Shown here: piece by piece, positions 13,379 to 22,528 of the stretch
Numbering within the stretch: the stretch's first letter is position 1
Layout: every line of letters begins with the position of its first letter
Source of the DNA: a virus
DNA: 30,330 bases
IMG/VR virus record: IMGVR_UViG_3300030060_004722
Span: 1-30,330 of that record
Reading direction: 5' to 3' (one strand)
Program-made: the position numbers and the translations under genes
The notes under the pieces: model-generated
Database searches by the model: none
The model's input: only the letters and a program-made list of their open reading frames with translations
Told to the model about the DNA's origin: nothing

Positions 13379-15653
13379 AGTCTTCTTCCTCCGAACTAAG
13401 AATATTTGTAATTAAATTATCTAATTGAGGTGATTCCTCAATTTCATCAGTCTTAATATCATATGTATTCTGATAGTAACTTGTCTTCCATCCATACTTG
13501 TATGTGGTCAAGAAATCTTGAGCCATTACGGACACAGGAACTTCATTATTATCATAATTTTCTGGATTATAACTCCAATTTCCACTTATTGCTTGATCAA
13601 AAAACTTCTGCATTACAGCAACAATGTTGATGTATCCAGTATTGTCTTTCATTTCCCATAGCAAAGTATAATTATTTTTCAATGTTGCATACTGCGGAAC
13701 GATTTGTTTTAAAGGACCTTTCTTTGACTTTTTAATTGAGAGGTATCCTCTAGGTGGTTCGATTCCATTTGTAGCATTAGAGACGACAGAACTACTCTCT
13801 GAGGGCATTTGTGCTGAAAGTGTTGAGTTTCTTACTCCGTATTCCAATACAAGTTTTCTCAGAGATTCCCAATCATATTTCAGATCGTTATCTACGAGTT
13901 CGTCTACATCTTTCTTATATGTATCAATCGGAAGAATTCCATTTCCATACTTGGTTCGATTTGAGTATTCGCATGCACCTTTTTCTTTTGCAAGGTTAAC
14001 TGTTGACTTGATTAAGTAGTATTGGAATGCTTCCGTAAGGTCATGAGTGAGTTTCCATGCCTCTTTATCAGCGTATGTAACACCGTTCTTTGCGAGGTAA
14101 TGTGCAAGACCAATATATCCTATACCAAGTGATCTACGTGCCTTTGTAGCGATCTCTGCTGCCTTTACAGGATAACCTTGAAAGTCAATGAGTTCATCAA
14201 GTGATCTTACACTCAGATCACATAGAACTTCAAGTTCTGATAGGTCACGCAACTTACCAACATTGATAGCAGATAGAATGCATAATGCAATCTCACCGTG
14301 TGGATCATCAATATGTTGAAGTGGTTTAGTTGGAAGTGTGATCTCCTGACAGAGATTACTCATTTCAACCTTATCTAAGAATGACGAATGAGAATTGCAG
14401 TGGTCGATGTTCATAATATACAATCTACCAGTTTCTGCTCTTTCTTTTAACAGTTCAAGTATAAGTTCTTGAGCACCAACAGTGGTTTTGGGGATAGATT
14501 CATCACCTTCGTAACGAGTGTATAATTCATCAAAAAGTTCAGTACCAAAGCTATCATAAAGTCCTGGAACGTCATGAGGAGAAAAAAGCGTGATCTCCTT
14601 GTTCTCACAGAATCTTTCATAAAATAATTTACTAATTTGAATACTATAGTCTAATTTACGAACACGGTTATCTTCAGTCCCTTTATTATTCTTTAAGACT
14701 ATTATGTCTCTGATTTCTTGGTGCCAGATTGGGAAGTGGACAGTCGCTGATCCACCACGGATGCCATTTTGAGTGCAGCATCTGACAGTGCTTTCAAACT
14801 TTTTGAGGAACGGGACAACACCTGTATGTTGAACTTCTCCACCCCTGATTTTAGCGTTGATCCCACGGATCCTACCTGCGTTGATACCGATCCCAGCCCT
14901 TTGAGCGACATAACGACCAATGGCCATATCACTACTAAAAATACTATCCAAGGTGTCGTCAATATCAACCAAAACGCAAGACGCATACTGCCGAAGGGGT
15001 GTTCGGACTCCTGCCATGATTGGTGTTGGGATGTTGATTTTGTGTCTGGAGATTGCATCATAATACTTTTTAACGTAGTCTAGTCTAACTTCTTTGGGAT
15101 ATTTAGAGAATATAGTTGCAGATATCAGCAAATACATAAATTGAGGTGTTTCATAGAGAGCACCATTACTTCTATCCTGTACAAGGTATTTGTCCACTAT
15201 CTGACGAAGACCTGCATATGTAAATAGATAATCTCTTTCATGGTCAATGATACCCTGCAACTTATCAAACTCTTCATCATCATATAAATTCAATATCTCC
15301 TCATCATATATTCCTTTTTCTACACATTTTACCACATGATCCTTAAGATCAGGAAGTTCATGTATTCTTCCATAGAGACTTTTCTTCACAGAAAATAAAA
15401 GTAACCTAGCAGCAACATATTGATAATTAGGATGATCAAGATCTATTAAGTCACTCGCTGATTTGATCAGTATCTCCTGTATCTCTGCAGTGCTTATACC
15501 GTCATAGAACTGAATACCCGATTGTATCTCAACTTGACTCGCAGAGACCCCTGCAAGACCCTCACACGCTTGTTCTACCATCACGTGCATCTTCTCAAGG
15601 TTCAATGGTTCGATAGTACCATTTCGCTTTTTAACTTTAGTTCCGTTACTCAT
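13359..15653 (-). CDS. nrdA: Ribonucleotide reductase class Ia, alpha subunit
   Basis: 764 residues, a normal class Ia length. The N-terminal ATP-cone (KVKKRNGTIEPLNLEKMH) is present. Catalytic motifs: SNLCQEITLP (active-site Asn, Cys and Glu), EIALCILSAINVG (redox Cys), and a C-terminal CESC pair that relays electrons from glutaredoxin or thioredoxin. It reduces ribonucleotides together with NrdB. The gene overlaps the primase by 4 bases and nrdB by 20, forming a primase-nrdA-nrdB unit. No intron or intein is seen. No phage glutaredoxin gene lies in the window. Confidence 0.97.
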   Translation of the reverse strand: MSNGTKVKKRNGTIEPLNLEKMHVMVEQACEGLAGVSASQVEIQSGIQFYDGISTAEIQEILIKSASDLIDLDHPNYQYVAARLLLFSVKKSLYGRIHELPDLKDHVVKCVEKGIYDEEILNLYDDEEFDKLQGIIDHERDYLFTYAGLRQIVDKYLVQDRSNGALYETPQFMYLLISATIFSKYPKEVRLDYVKKYYDAISRHKINIPTPIMAGVRTPLRQYASCVLVDIDDTLDSIFSSDMAIGRYVAQRAGIGINAGRIRGINAKIRGGEVQHTGVVPFLKKFESTVRCCTQNGIRGGSATVHFPIWHQEIRDIIVLKNNKGTEDNRVRKLDYSIQISKLFYERFCENKEITLFSPHDVPGLYDSFGTELFDELYTRYEGDESIPKTTVGAQELILELLKERAETGRLYIMNIDHCNSHSSFLDKVEMSNLCQEITLPTKPLQHIDDPHGEIALCILSAINVGKLRDLSELEVLCDLSVRSLDELIDFQGYPVKAAEIATKARRSLGIGYIGLAHYLAKNGVTYADKEAWKLTHDLTEAFQYYLIKSTVNLAKEKGACEYSNRTKYGNGILPIDTYKKDVDELVDNDLKYDWESLRKLVLEYGVRNSTLSAQMPSESSSVVSNATNGIEPPRGYLSIKKSKKGPLKQIVPQYATLKNNYTLLWEMKDNTGYINIVAVMQKFFDQAISGNWSYNPENYDNNEVPVSVMAQDFLTTYKYGWKTSYYQNTYDIKTDEIEESPQLDNLITNILSSEEEDCESCKL

Positions 15654-16624
15654 ACTTTCTTCCAGATGTTAAATTTAACTTTAGCTTCTAATCCCGAATA
15701 TGTATTTGATTCTAACACATGGGATACATTATGTCCACATTGAACCATGTCATTGATGTCCTTTTCCTCAACAAATGTTGGCCAAATGACTACTTTATCT
15801 CCTCGATCAATTGTTTTGGAGATTCTGTTGACGATTTCTCTATTGCGTGGTTCATTATCAAAAACCCAAATATAATCGCTCCAACCAAACGTCCGAATAT
15901 CAATATCGGAGCCGCACATAGCAACGCTGTTTTCAATGAGGGAAGAGTCAAACGGTCCTTCAACAATGTAAATGGGTTTTTCAGTTTTGATTGTGTCCAA
16001 TCCATAGATTTTTAGTGCTTCCTCATTAAGCATTACAGTGATATATTTAACAGAGTTAGGACCTAGACTTCTGCCTTGGAATCCTATCAAGGTTTTGCTT
16101 TCATCATACATTGGTATAATGATTCGACTCTCGTCATTTTTAACATAATCAAAAGTTTTCTTTTGTGTGTTCACCCATTGTTTAAACTTATCAGTGAAGT
16201 AAAATTTAGTAGGATCAAGTCCTCTTTTTGTAAGATATTTGTTTGCAATCGGTACTTCTGATGCTTTAGGTAGATCTAGTTTCTTTTTAAAAACTGGTTT
16301 ACTGAATTCAAATGTAGGTTCTTCCACCACAAAATTTCTTCCACCAGCAAACCCCTCCTTAAACTTCTCCATTGTGTACTGCTTATGCAGAACAGGATCA
16401 ATCTGTTTAAGAAAGTTATTTAAAGATGAACTTGCACCACAGTTGTGACACTTAAAGTTCGTATTACTTTTAACCTGATATAAGTATCCTCTTGCCTTAT
16501 TCTTATGTTTCTGAGAATCACCACAGATAGGACAACGAAAATTATATAAGTTTGCCTTCACTCTTTTGAACTTCTGTAAGCGTGAAGACACCAAGGTTAC
16601 ATACTTGGAATCAATTATATCCAT
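15650..16624 (-). CDS. 61: DNA primase, T4 gp61-like
   Basis: 324 residues. An N-terminal zinc-binding domain has CPIC (31-34) and CHNC (59-62). The TOPRIM domain is visible as YIVEGPFDSS (about 212-221, catalytic Glu) and WVFDNEPRN (metal-binding Asp). It makes RNA primers for the lagging strand together with the gp41 helicase. Coupled to nrdA by a 4-base ATGA overlap. No late-type box is seen upstream, consistent with early expression. Confidence 0.93.
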   Translation of the reverse strand: MDIIDSKYVTLVSSRLQKFKRVKANLYNFRCPICGDSQKHKNKARGYLYQVKSNTNFKCHNCGASSSLNNFLKQIDPVLHKQYTMEKFKEGFAGGRNFVVEEPTFEFSKPVFKKKLDLPKASEVPIANKYLTKRGLDPTKFYFTDKFKQWVNTQKKTFDYVKNDESRIIIPMYDESKTLIGFQGRSLGPNSVKYITVMLNEEALKIYGLDTIKTEKPIYIVEGPFDSSLIENSVAMCGSDIDIRTFGWSDYIWVFDNEPRNREIVNRISKTIDRGDKVVIWPTFVEEKDINDMVQCGHNVSHVLESNTYSGLEAKVKFNIWKKV

Positions 16625-16634
16625 TTGGATATTA

Positions 16635-17018
16635 TTACGGTATTTGTATTATACTCGAAGATTGTGATGAAGTCAATGAACTTTTTAAAAATCTTTGTCC
16701 TATTGGTGATACAACAAAACTAATTATAGTTAAAGCACCTGCAATTGACCACATTTTCTTTTCCATTGTGCGAAGACGTTGATCAACTAAACGTATATCT
16801 CTCTCACATCCTTTCTTTATCTCATCCGTAGCACGATCCATATCCTTATGTAAGGATTCAATCTTCTCAAAAAGAACTGCATCAATACGATCTTGCTTAT
16901 CTAACTTTTCATTATGAACTGCTAGGAGTTCCCCCATCTTAACAGAGTTATCCTGCAATGCTTCTACAACTCTTTCTACTCTCTCTAATATTGCCGAATT
17001 AACACTATTATTATCCAT
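16635..17018 (-). CDS. Coiled-coil protein with C-terminal membrane anchor, 127 aa
   Basis: The first ~100 residues are a charged helix with heptad patterns (ILERVERVVEALQDN, then VLFEKIESLHKDMDRATDEI). A hydrophobic segment follows (MWSIAGALTIISFVVSP, about 94-110) with a short tail. Such a layout fits a tail-anchored membrane protein. It overlaps the upstream 62-residue gene by 8 bases. Unknown function. Confidence 0.7.
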   Translation of the reverse strand: MDNNSVNSAILERVERVVEALQDNSVKMGELLAVHNEKLDKQDRIDAVLFEKIESLHKDMDRATDEIKKGCERDIRLVDQRLRTMEKKMWSIAGALTIISFVVSPIGQRFLKSSLTSSQSSSIIQIP

Positions 17019-17199
17019 CTTTCATCCAAGCTTTACGTGCTCCACGACCTAATGAAATGTATTTTTTCTTTTTTTTCTTTTTACGCACAGGAGGATCATC
17101 ACCTGCTTCAACAGTTCCAGCGATACCACCTGCACCGACAGTCATCATTTCATTTAACTTGTGCTTTCGCACATAATCTATGATTTCATCGAGTTTCAT
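17011..17199 (-). CDS. Basic protein with poly-Lys motif, 62 aa
   Basis: The start is ATG 17199, chosen for its ATGA overlap with the preceding gene. It begins MKLDEIIDYVRKHKLNEMM, then GAGGIAGTVEAGDDPPVRKK with a run of seven Lys, and SLGRGARKAWM. The GIAG...DPPV.KKKK...G..SRK.W-type module is one I recall at the C-termini of several cyanophage virion-associated proteins. Function unknown. Confidence 0.65.
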   Translation of the reverse strand: MKLDEIIDYVRKHKLNEMMTVGAGGIAGTVEAGDDPPVRKKKKKKKYISLGRGARKAWMKDG

Positions 17200-17567
17200 A
17201 GTTCTTTTAACTGCTGTAAACAATAATCGTCTGCTTCAATCTCATTTACATTTGTCTTCGGATACTCAGGAACACGATTTAAAAATATTAAAAAACTTTT
17301 AATCGCTGGCCATAGTTCCTCATCTAAGTTATAAAATAACAAAGGGACAGTTGCATCATTAAAAACATTGAATAATATTATAAGATGATTCAAAATAAGA
17401 TGAACCTTAAGTTCACCATTATTCTGATATCTCTTAAGTAATCTTTTCACATATCTGATTCTTTTTAGATCAGACTCGAAGTCTTCTCTTGTTACAGATT
17501 GTGGATTATCATAGAATTTAATCGCAAAGAGTAAGTAATTACTCTCATTCAATTCAGCAAATCTCAT
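17196..17567 (-). CDS. Conserved cyanophage hypothetical protein, 123 aa
   Basis: A helical, soluble protein beginning MRFAELNESNYLLFAIKFYD, with basic KRIRYVKRLLKRY, hydrophobic HLILNHLIILFNVF and LWPAIKSFLIFLNRVPEYP. I recall close relatives in most T4-like cyanophages, including the segment from LNHLI to FLNR, but no function. It forms an ATGA junction with the 62-residue gene. Confidence 0.8.
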   Translation of the reverse strand: MRFAELNESNYLLFAIKFYDNPQSVTREDFESDLKRIRYVKRLLKRYQNNGELKVHLILNHLIILFNVFNDATVPLLFYNLDEELWPAIKSFLIFLNRVPEYPKTNVNEIEADDYCLQQLKEL

Positions 17568-17583
17568 AATATATCAGTTCATG

Positions 17584-18093
17584 TTAACTATCTGGTAAGA
17601 TTGAATCGTCTGTGGAGTCACCAGAGATTGTACTACCAGCAACCAGTACTTCAGTTTTAACTCTTAAATTACCATGCATATCAGTGTATGATGTAATACC
17701 AACCCAACCTGCATGTGGTGGTGCAAACTTACGTGCATTACCCGAAGCTGCATTTGCAACTGCGATTTCAGTTGTATCTACTCCAAAAATTTCACCTACA
17801 TCATAATTAGTGTCGTGTAGTGTTGATTTTGGTATCTCACGAATCTCATAACCTTTATTACTAATATTAGCAGAAGGAAGATACTCAGTGCCGATTGTGA
17901 GTTGTGTTGAACTATCAATACTTTCAATTATACCTTCATGAGATCCGTCTATAGTGATTACTTGACCAACCTTTACGCCATTGCCTGATGTCCAAGCAAT
18001 ACCTCCACTTTGTTCAGTGACTACTCCTGTGGTAACATTAACATTTACATTACCTGTAGAGTATACTGTGTCTTTTGTACCCCAAAGAGCCAT
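17584..18093 (-). CDS. Conserved structural protein (MALWG type), 169 aa
   Basis: It begins MALWGTKDTVYSTG, has a beta-rich N-terminal half (GNGVKVGQVITIDGSHEG) and a C-terminal part with PPHAGWVGI and RVKTEVLVAGSTISGDSTDD. The MALWG start, HAGWV and the closing D-S-I-L-P-D-S are features I associate with a conserved cyanomyovirus virion protein. Its exact position in the particle is uncertain. An exact TATAAATA box lies 30 bases upstream, which supports late expression. Confidence 0.72.
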   Translation of the reverse strand: MALWGTKDTVYSTGNVNVNVTTGVVTEQSGGIAWTSGNGVKVGQVITIDGSHEGIIESIDSSTQLTIGTEYLPSANISNKGYEIREIPKSTLHDTNYDVGEIFGVDTTEIAVANAASGNARKFAPPHAGWVGITSYTDMHGNLRVKTEVLVAGSTISGDSTDDSILPDS

Positions 18094-18122
18094 GTTTCTA
18101 TCTCAGAATTTGTTTCTAGGAA

Positions 18123-18130
18123 TATTTATA
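18123..18130 (-). promoter_or_regulatory. T4-type late promoter box TATAAATA
   Basis: An exact TATAAATA on the minus strand, 30 bases before the MALWG-type structural gene, in the short gap after the 64-residue gene. Confidence 0.6.
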
Positions 18131-18141
18131 AGGAGCAAGAT

Positions 18142-18336
18142 TTATCTTGCTTTGATTGCTGCCTCTACCTGAGCAAGTAGTTTATCGTCCATATCAGTCT
18201 TAGTCAGTTTAACTGCCTTCTTAAGAATGAGTAGACATAAATCAATAAGTTTTTCTCCCAATTCTGCATCATCAGGAATCTTATCAATAGCATCCGATAC
18301 AATCTTAGATGCGATTGGTAATAAAAAGGATAACAT
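18142..18336 (-). CDS. Hypothetical protein, 64 aa
   Basis: An amphipathic helical protein beginning MLSFLLPIASKIVSDAID, with hydrophobic LIDLCLLILKKAVKL and a charged C-terminus. Similar short proteins occur in other cyanophages as far as I recall. There is no clear membrane segment and no function assigned. Confidence 0.7.
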   Translation of the reverse strand: MLSFLLPIASKIVSDAIDKIPDDAELGEKLIDLCLLILKKAVKLTKTDMDDKLLAQVEAAIKAR

Positions 18337-18346
18337 TGTTATGTTG

Positions 18347-18367
18347 CGAACTATATTATATAGCTCG
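18347..18367 (-). other. Hairpin in leader of the 64-aa gene
   Basis: On the minus strand CGAGCTAT (18367-18360) pairs with ATAGTTCG (18354-18347) around a 5-base loop. The single non-Watson-Crick pair is a G-U wobble on the minus transcript but an A-C mismatch on the plus, so it fits the minus-strand RNA. It sits 11 bases upstream of the 64-residue gene. No T tract follows, so it is not a simple terminator. Confidence 0.4.
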
Positions 18368-18381
18368 TTTCTTATATTTTT

Positions 18382-20055
18382 TTAACTTCCGAGTCCTTTA
18401 CCCTTATCCATATTTTTTTCACCACCATATCTTGCTACCACATTTGCATAATCCTGAGTGCTCTTGAATCCTTTTTTCTTTGCTCTTGCAGCAAACTCTT
18501 CACCCTTTTTCTTCTCCTCTTTTTTCTTATTCTGCATTCTTAAAATTCTACCACCCTCTTCTTTCTTTTCACCTTTCTTCTTTTTCTTTTCATTAGCACC
18601 CATACGCTCATCCTTATGAGCACTCATTACTGCTTGAAATGCTTTATCGTTTTTAGCAGTTCCACCTTTTACTACAGGTTTACCAGTCTTAGTATCCTCA
18701 CCCTTTTCTTTTTCATAACGATTTAGTTCAGTTAACTCAGGTGGATTCTTTTTTATGGAATACTTAAGTGCATCAAGTGCTTGCTCAACTGATTCATTCT
18801 TATTTTTTGCATTTGAATGATGACTTTCATCATCGAAGGCAGGATTACCAGTTTTCTTTTTCTTCTTGTCTTCCTCCTGCTTCTTTGTATACATTGCCTT
18901 ATACTTCTCTTGAGGAGTCATTACTTCTTTTAAAGCATCTAAAGCCTGATTAACAGACTCACATGCACCTTCTTTTTCCTCTTCCTCTCCAGTTGATGCA
19001 GTCATTGATGTTGCCATCTTTTCAAATTTTTCTTTTGCCTTATCAGGATCTACCATAATCATTGGGTTTTTGATACCCATACCTGCTCTCAACTTATTTT
19101 TCATAAAGTTGATGTATGCATAGTTAGCACGAGAATCTTTCTTCTCAACTTCCTCTTTAACACCATAACCATTTTGTGGATCTGCCTCATTTGTAGGAGC
19201 AATTTGAACTGCACCCGATTTATAATTATCTACTTTAGTAGGATTTATTTTTTTACCAATCGGTTCAGTAGATGTTGTTCCGTCTGCAAGATACTCTTCT
19301 TTAGCGATTGCTTTACCAATTGCTTTACGACGATTCATTAAATACGAATCAGTTTTATTAACTTTACCATCATTATTAACATCCTTATCTTCTTTGCCAA
19401 CAGGATCTAATTTATCACCTTTTTTCTTACCACCACCAAGTGCCTTCGCAGTTTGTTCACCTCTTTTCTTCTCACCTTCATATGGTGTTCCATATTCAGT
19501 CATCTCAACTTTAAGTCCTTTTCCTCTAAGTTGAGTAATTTTCTCACGATCAGCAAAACGAACATATGATTTATCTGTCTTTGGGTCAGTGACTCTAACT
19601 TTATACTTTCTTGATTTCTCCTCAGATAATTTCTGCTCATACTCAGTGACTATTTCATCTTCATGAGGTATCGTATTACCATCCTTATCTTTCTGATGAT
19701 GTTCAAATACATGTGATAATACCTTAGACATACTCTCTATTGCCCAGTCATCAGATGCACCAACATACTGTTCAGAAACTCCACCACCTTTTCCAAAGAG
19801 TTTTCCTCTAACTTCGGTTCTTTCTTTTTGATCCATTGATGTATTTGACATATACTGAGAAAATGCTTGTTTTAAGTCGATATCCTCTCTACGAGCACGA
19901 TAGCGAATATCATAAACTGCCTGTCTAATTCTCTTAGCAGAGTTTTCTGCAGTACCTCCTTTCTTTCCACCAGATTCTTGTTCACCTTTTGGTGCATCTA
20001 CTACTGGTGCTGCCTTTTTTCTCGCAGGTAATCCTTCAGAAATATTAGTGCTCAT
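18382..20055 (-). CDS. Putative internal head / scaffold-type protein with EF-hand-like loop, 557 aa
   Basis: Charged, Lys/Glu-rich and modular. The N-terminus [10 protein letters not shown] has an I-S-E-G site of prohead-protease type. About 41-70 holds [20 protein letters not shown], a helical motif I recall from cyanophage virion proteins. At 225-236 a 12-residue EF-hand or dockerin-type Ca loop is complete (Asp225, Asn227, Asp229, Asp236; [12 protein letters not shown]). Two copies of ESVxQALDALK follow in the C-terminal half, then long Lys/Glu runs. ATAAATA boxes lie about 31-35 bases upstream. The head-internal role is inferred from motifs and neighbours. Confidence 0.6.
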   Translation of the reverse strand: MSTNISEGLPARKKAAPVVDAPKGEQESGGKKGGTAENSAKRIRQAVYDIRYRARREDIDLKQAFSQYMSNTSMDQKERTEVRGKLFGKGGGVSEQYVGASDDWAIESMSKVLSHVFEHHQKDKDGNTIPHEDEIVTEYEQKLSEEKSRKYKVRVTDPKTDKSYVRFADREKITQLRGKGLKVEMTEYGTPYEGEKKRGEQTAKALGGGKKKGDKLDPVGKEDKDVNNDGKVNKTDSYLMNRRKAIGKAIAKEEYLADGTTSTEPIGKKINPTKVDNYKSGAVQIAPTNEADPQNGYGVKEEVEKKDSRANYAYINFMKNKLRAGMGIKNPMIMVDPDKAKEKFEKMATSMTASTGEEEEKEGACESVNQALDALKEVMTPQEKYKAMYTKKQEEDKKKKKTGNPAFDDESHHSNAKNKNESVEQALDALKYSIKKNPPELTELNRYEKEKGEDTKTGKPVVKGGTAKNDKAFQAVMSAHKDERMGANEKKKKKGEKKEEGGRILRMQNKKKEEKKKGEEFAARAKKKGFKSTQDYANVVARYGGEKNMDKGKGLGS

Positions 20056-20069
20056 TGTAATAATGTTGC

Positions 20070-21284
20070 TTAAGACTTTTTTCTATATTTATTTATGAAA
20101 TCTAAACCGTAACTACTGCCCTTCACCATAGTCTCTACATATTTTCTGAATTTATCTGTCCCAACAAGTCTATTATCTGCAGAAACTCCACTCACAGCAG
20201 TCAATTTATCATAGTTTTTCACCTCATTGATATCCTTAATCCATGATTTAAACATTAATTTATTCTCAGTAACACAAATCACATAACTTGTGCCTCTTCT
20301 TATAATTCTACCCATCAAACCAGTATTCACATTTTCAACCAATTCACCTAGTTTGTAAATAATATTTTCAACATAATTTTCACGAAGCGTTTGTAAATCA
20401 AATTTAGGTGCCATCTCCCAGATACCCCATTCTTCATTGATTCCCATCGAGGAACGAACTGCCTTAAATATAGTTTTTTTATCATCGTCACTCAAATCTT
20501 TAGGTAAACCTTTTTTGTATGCCTTAAAATCATTCTCAGATGCTGCAAGTCTCATTCTCGATGCAGATAATCCCTCCACACCTTCAGCATCAGGATCACG
20601 TTCGCCAGATGAAATTACATCAACCTTATCAAAATCATATAATTTACCATTATAACTATTTGCAAGTTTATCAAATTCCTTAACCCTATCTGCACCACCA
20701 ACTATTTTTACGTTCGCATATCCATCATTATTTGCTGCGTTTAGAATATCAAAAATAGTTCTATTATTATTATCGTTAATAATATTATTACTATGTTGAG
20801 GAAACATTGACCTCATAATATCAACCTTTGTATTCGGATCTAGAGGATTCTTTTTTGGGTCGTTACTTCTCGATGGAACGATAACATAATTATCCTTATC
20901 ACTCTCAACCGAATTTGCAGCGGTGTTCATCAGTTGCAAATGTCCCAAATGAGGTGGATTAAATCTTCCAAATGCTATTGTAAGTGTGCCCTTGTTCTTT
21001 TTATTGGGTTTAAATGCAGGTTCTGATTGTGCTACTTCCTGTTCTGGTTTTTTTTCTTGTTCGTAAGATCCTTTTGATAAGTTTTTTTCTTGCTCACTCT
21101 GGGGTGGATCTTGTTTACCAATTCTCTGCTTTTTATTATAAAATTTTAATCTACCTCTCTCAGTCTTCGCAGTAAACTCTCCAGTATTTTTATCATACCA
21201 ACCACCATGACCATCTCCAACTAAACCAAGTCTAGCTGCCTGTTGTGCTGCAGATTCAAATAGGAATGTAGAAAAAGATTTCAT
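20070..21284 (-). CDS. Nucleotidyltransferase with capsid-targeting-like N-terminus, 404 aa
   Basis: Domains in order: [13 protein letters not shown] (1-13), a capsid-targeting-like leader whose L-F-E before Ser fits the T4 prohead-protease pattern; a short module [20 protein letters not shown] (28-47) of a type I recall from cyanophage proteins; a charged linker; then a cytidylyltransferase-like Rossmann domain with [13 protein letters not shown] (103-115, HxGH) and GLSASRMR (the SxSxxR type motif). The C-terminal ~100 residues are unassigned. Relatives transfer nucleotidyl groups, as in NMN adenylyltransferases. The natural inference is an enzyme packaged in the head and delivered with the DNA. 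It is coupled by TAATG to the upstream small gene. Confidence 0.78.
   Translation of the reverse strand: MKSFSTFLFESAAQQAARLGLVGDGHGGWYDKNTGEFTAKTERGRLKFYNKKQRIGKQDPPQSEQEKNLSKGSYEQEKKPEQEVAQSEPAFKPNKKNKGTLTIAFGRFNPPHLGHLQLMNTAANSVESDKDNYVIVPSRSNDPKKNPLDPNTKVDIMRSMFPQHSNNIINDNNNRTIFDILNAANNDGYANVKIVGGADRVKEFDKLANSYNGKLYDFDKVDVISSGERDPDAEGVEGLSASRMRLAASENDFKAYKKGLPKDLSDDDKKTIFKAVRSSMGINEEWGIWEMAPKFDLQTLRENYVENIIYKLGELVENVNTGLMGRIIRRGTSYVICVTENKLMFKSWIKDINEVKNYDKLTAVSGVSADNRLVGTDKFRKYVETMVKGSSYGLDFINKYRKKS
20086..20096 (-). promoter_or_regulatory. Doubled late-promoter-like box ATAAATAAATA
   Basis: Two overlapping ATAAATA boxes on the minus strand, 31-35 bases before the 557-residue gene and inside the end of the nucleotidyltransferase gene. 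Confidence 0.45.
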
Positions 21285-21487
21285 TAGTTTCTGGTCAATC
21301 TAACCAAAATTTTATCCTTATTTTGGGTAAATTTATTAAGAATAGATGCTCGTGTATGTTTGTATTTATCATCTTTATCAGCACCTAATGCTTTGTAGCA
21401 GAAAAAAATAAAATTATCATAGATGTTTCCACGTATGACTTTTTGTTTTTTAAATTCTTTTATTAAAGTGTTAAGTAAATCTTCCAT
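21284..21487 (-). CDS. Hypothetical protein, 67 aa
   Basis: A small, basic, helical protein beginning MEDLLNTLIKEFKKQKVIRG with FIFFCYKAL in the middle and a Lys/Arg-rich tail. TAATG junctions on both sides tie it to the nuclease upstream and the nucleotidyltransferase downstream. Unknown; possibly an accessory or inhibitor of either enzyme. Confidence 0.65.
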   Translation of the reverse strand: MEDLLNTLIKEFKKQKVIRGNIYDNFIFFCYKALGADKDDKYKHTRASILNKFTQNKDKILVRLTRN

Positions 21488-22164
21488 TATGCAACAAGTT
21501 GATCAATATTCTTATCTATATCAATAGGAGAAGCCGATGGTTTTTGTGTAACTCGCAAAGCAGTTGTAAATCTGTAATTATTTAAAGGAAAACTACCACC
21601 TCTTTTTAATCTTATTCTCAAACTTGCTAATACATCTAAACGTTTTATCGGGAGATTAGCAGGATTAGCAGACATATAATACAAACCATATCCACCTATT
21701 TGTATGTAATAAGTATCCTTCGCTGCGTAATAATTCCAAATATTTTTTTTATCGACAGGTTTAAATCCATCTTTAAATCGTGTATAATCATCTCTAACCA
21801 TCTCCTGAGTAAAAGATTTAGTCTCTACCTCACCCTTATTAGGTGCACCTTGTTTACCCCATTTCATATTTGCAAATTTATCTGCACCCACAGATCCAAG
21901 CAATCTTCTCATTTCTTCTGCTTCGGGTGTATTTGCACCGCCAAGTGTCCATGTACCATTTGAATAATTTAATGTTCCCTGTCCAAAATCTGTGCTTAAA
22001 TCTAATTTGACTTCTAACTTATATGGCACTCCTTTGTAAATAAACATAGCATCAGGCAAATTAGGATTAGCACCTGCAGGTTGTGAACCTAAAGGTGTAA
22101 TACCTTTTTGTTTTAATTTTCTATGAATTGATGCCTCATATAGAAAACCCTTCTTTCCTGCCAT
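21487..22164 (-). CDS. Putative PD-(D/E)XK-type nuclease, 225 aa
   Basis: It starts MAGKKGFLYEASIHRKLKQK. A PD-(D/E)XK-like site is readable: a helix Glu (E10), then LPDAMFIYKG (Asp38), then YKLEVKLD (Glu51, Lys53), with the spacing and strand pattern expected of that fold. A Gly-rich segment (FGQGTLNYSNGTWTLGG) follows; the remaining ~150 residues are not recognised. It may cut DNA, or serve as a virion-associated enzyme as its coupling to the nucleotidyltransferase suggests. ATAAATA lies 13-19 bases before the ATG, very close for a promoter. Confidence 0.6.
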   Translation of the reverse strand: MAGKKGFLYEASIHRKLKQKGITPLGSQPAGANPNLPDAMFIYKGVPYKLEVKLDLSTDFGQGTLNYSNGTWTLGGANTPEAEEMRRLLGSVGADKFANMKWGKQGAPNKGEVETKSFTQEMVRDDYTRFKDGFKPVDKKNIWNYYAAKDTYYIQIGGYGLYYMSANPANLPIKRLDVLASLRIRLKRGGSFPLNNYRFTTALRVTQKPSASPIDIDKNIDQLVA

Positions 22165-22172
22165 GAGTTTTA

Positions 22173-22316
22173 TTAATATTTATTTCCACTTTCCATTTTT
22201 GATTTTTTATAATCGAGTTTAATTCCTTTACGTCTAAGTAAAACCATTTTTGCTTCAGTCATTTTCTTGTCATAGAAAATAATTGTTTGATCCTCTAGTC
22301 CCATGTCTCCACTCAT
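22173..22316 (-). CDS. Hypothetical protein, 47 aa
   Basis: It begins MSGDMGLEDQTIIFYDKKMT and ends in a basic stretch (VLLRRKGIKLDYKKSKM). Its ATG overlaps the stop of the upstream coiled-coil gene (TAATG), and GAGGAG lies just upstream. Unknown function. Confidence 0.6.
   Translation of the reverse strand: MSGDMGLEDQTIIFYDKKMTEAKMVLLRRKGIKLDYKKSKMESGNKY
22177..22183 (-). promoter_or_regulatory. Late-promoter-like box ATAAATA
   Basis: ATAAATA on the minus strand just upstream of the nuclease-like gene, inside the last codons of the 47-residue gene. The leader would be only a few bases long. Confidence 0.35.
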
Positions 22317-22492
22317 TAGTGTTCCTCCTCAAATGATGGTTTACCGAATGTTTTATACTTTAATTGTTCTTTGAGAAAATTGTTTTCTGCTTGAAGTTGT
22401 TTTTTTTCTTTCTCAAGAACAACAATATGCTCTTCATAAACATGAATCATGTTTTCTATTTTGTTAAGTTTTGCCTCTAATTCCCAATCCAT
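22316..22492 (-). CDS. Small coiled-coil protein, 58 aa
   Basis: It begins MDWELEAKLNKIENMIHVYE and continues VVLEKEKKQLQAENNFLKEQ, an almost continuous heptad-patterned helix, ending TFGKPSFEEEH. It is a likely dimeric coiled coil. A TATAAT-like box lies about 15 bases upstream. Function unknown. Confidence 0.65.
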   Translation of the reverse strand: MDWELEAKLNKIENMIHVYEEHIVVLEKEKKQLQAENNFLKEQLKYKTFGKPSFEEEH

Positions 22493-22528
22493 AGGGTACA
22501 GTATATTATAAATTTAATGTTCTCTTAA

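Noticed and set aside
14702-15083. Two long overlapping frames inside nrdA, one on each strand.
   Set aside because: nrdA is continuous with all motifs; these are by-products of its codon use.
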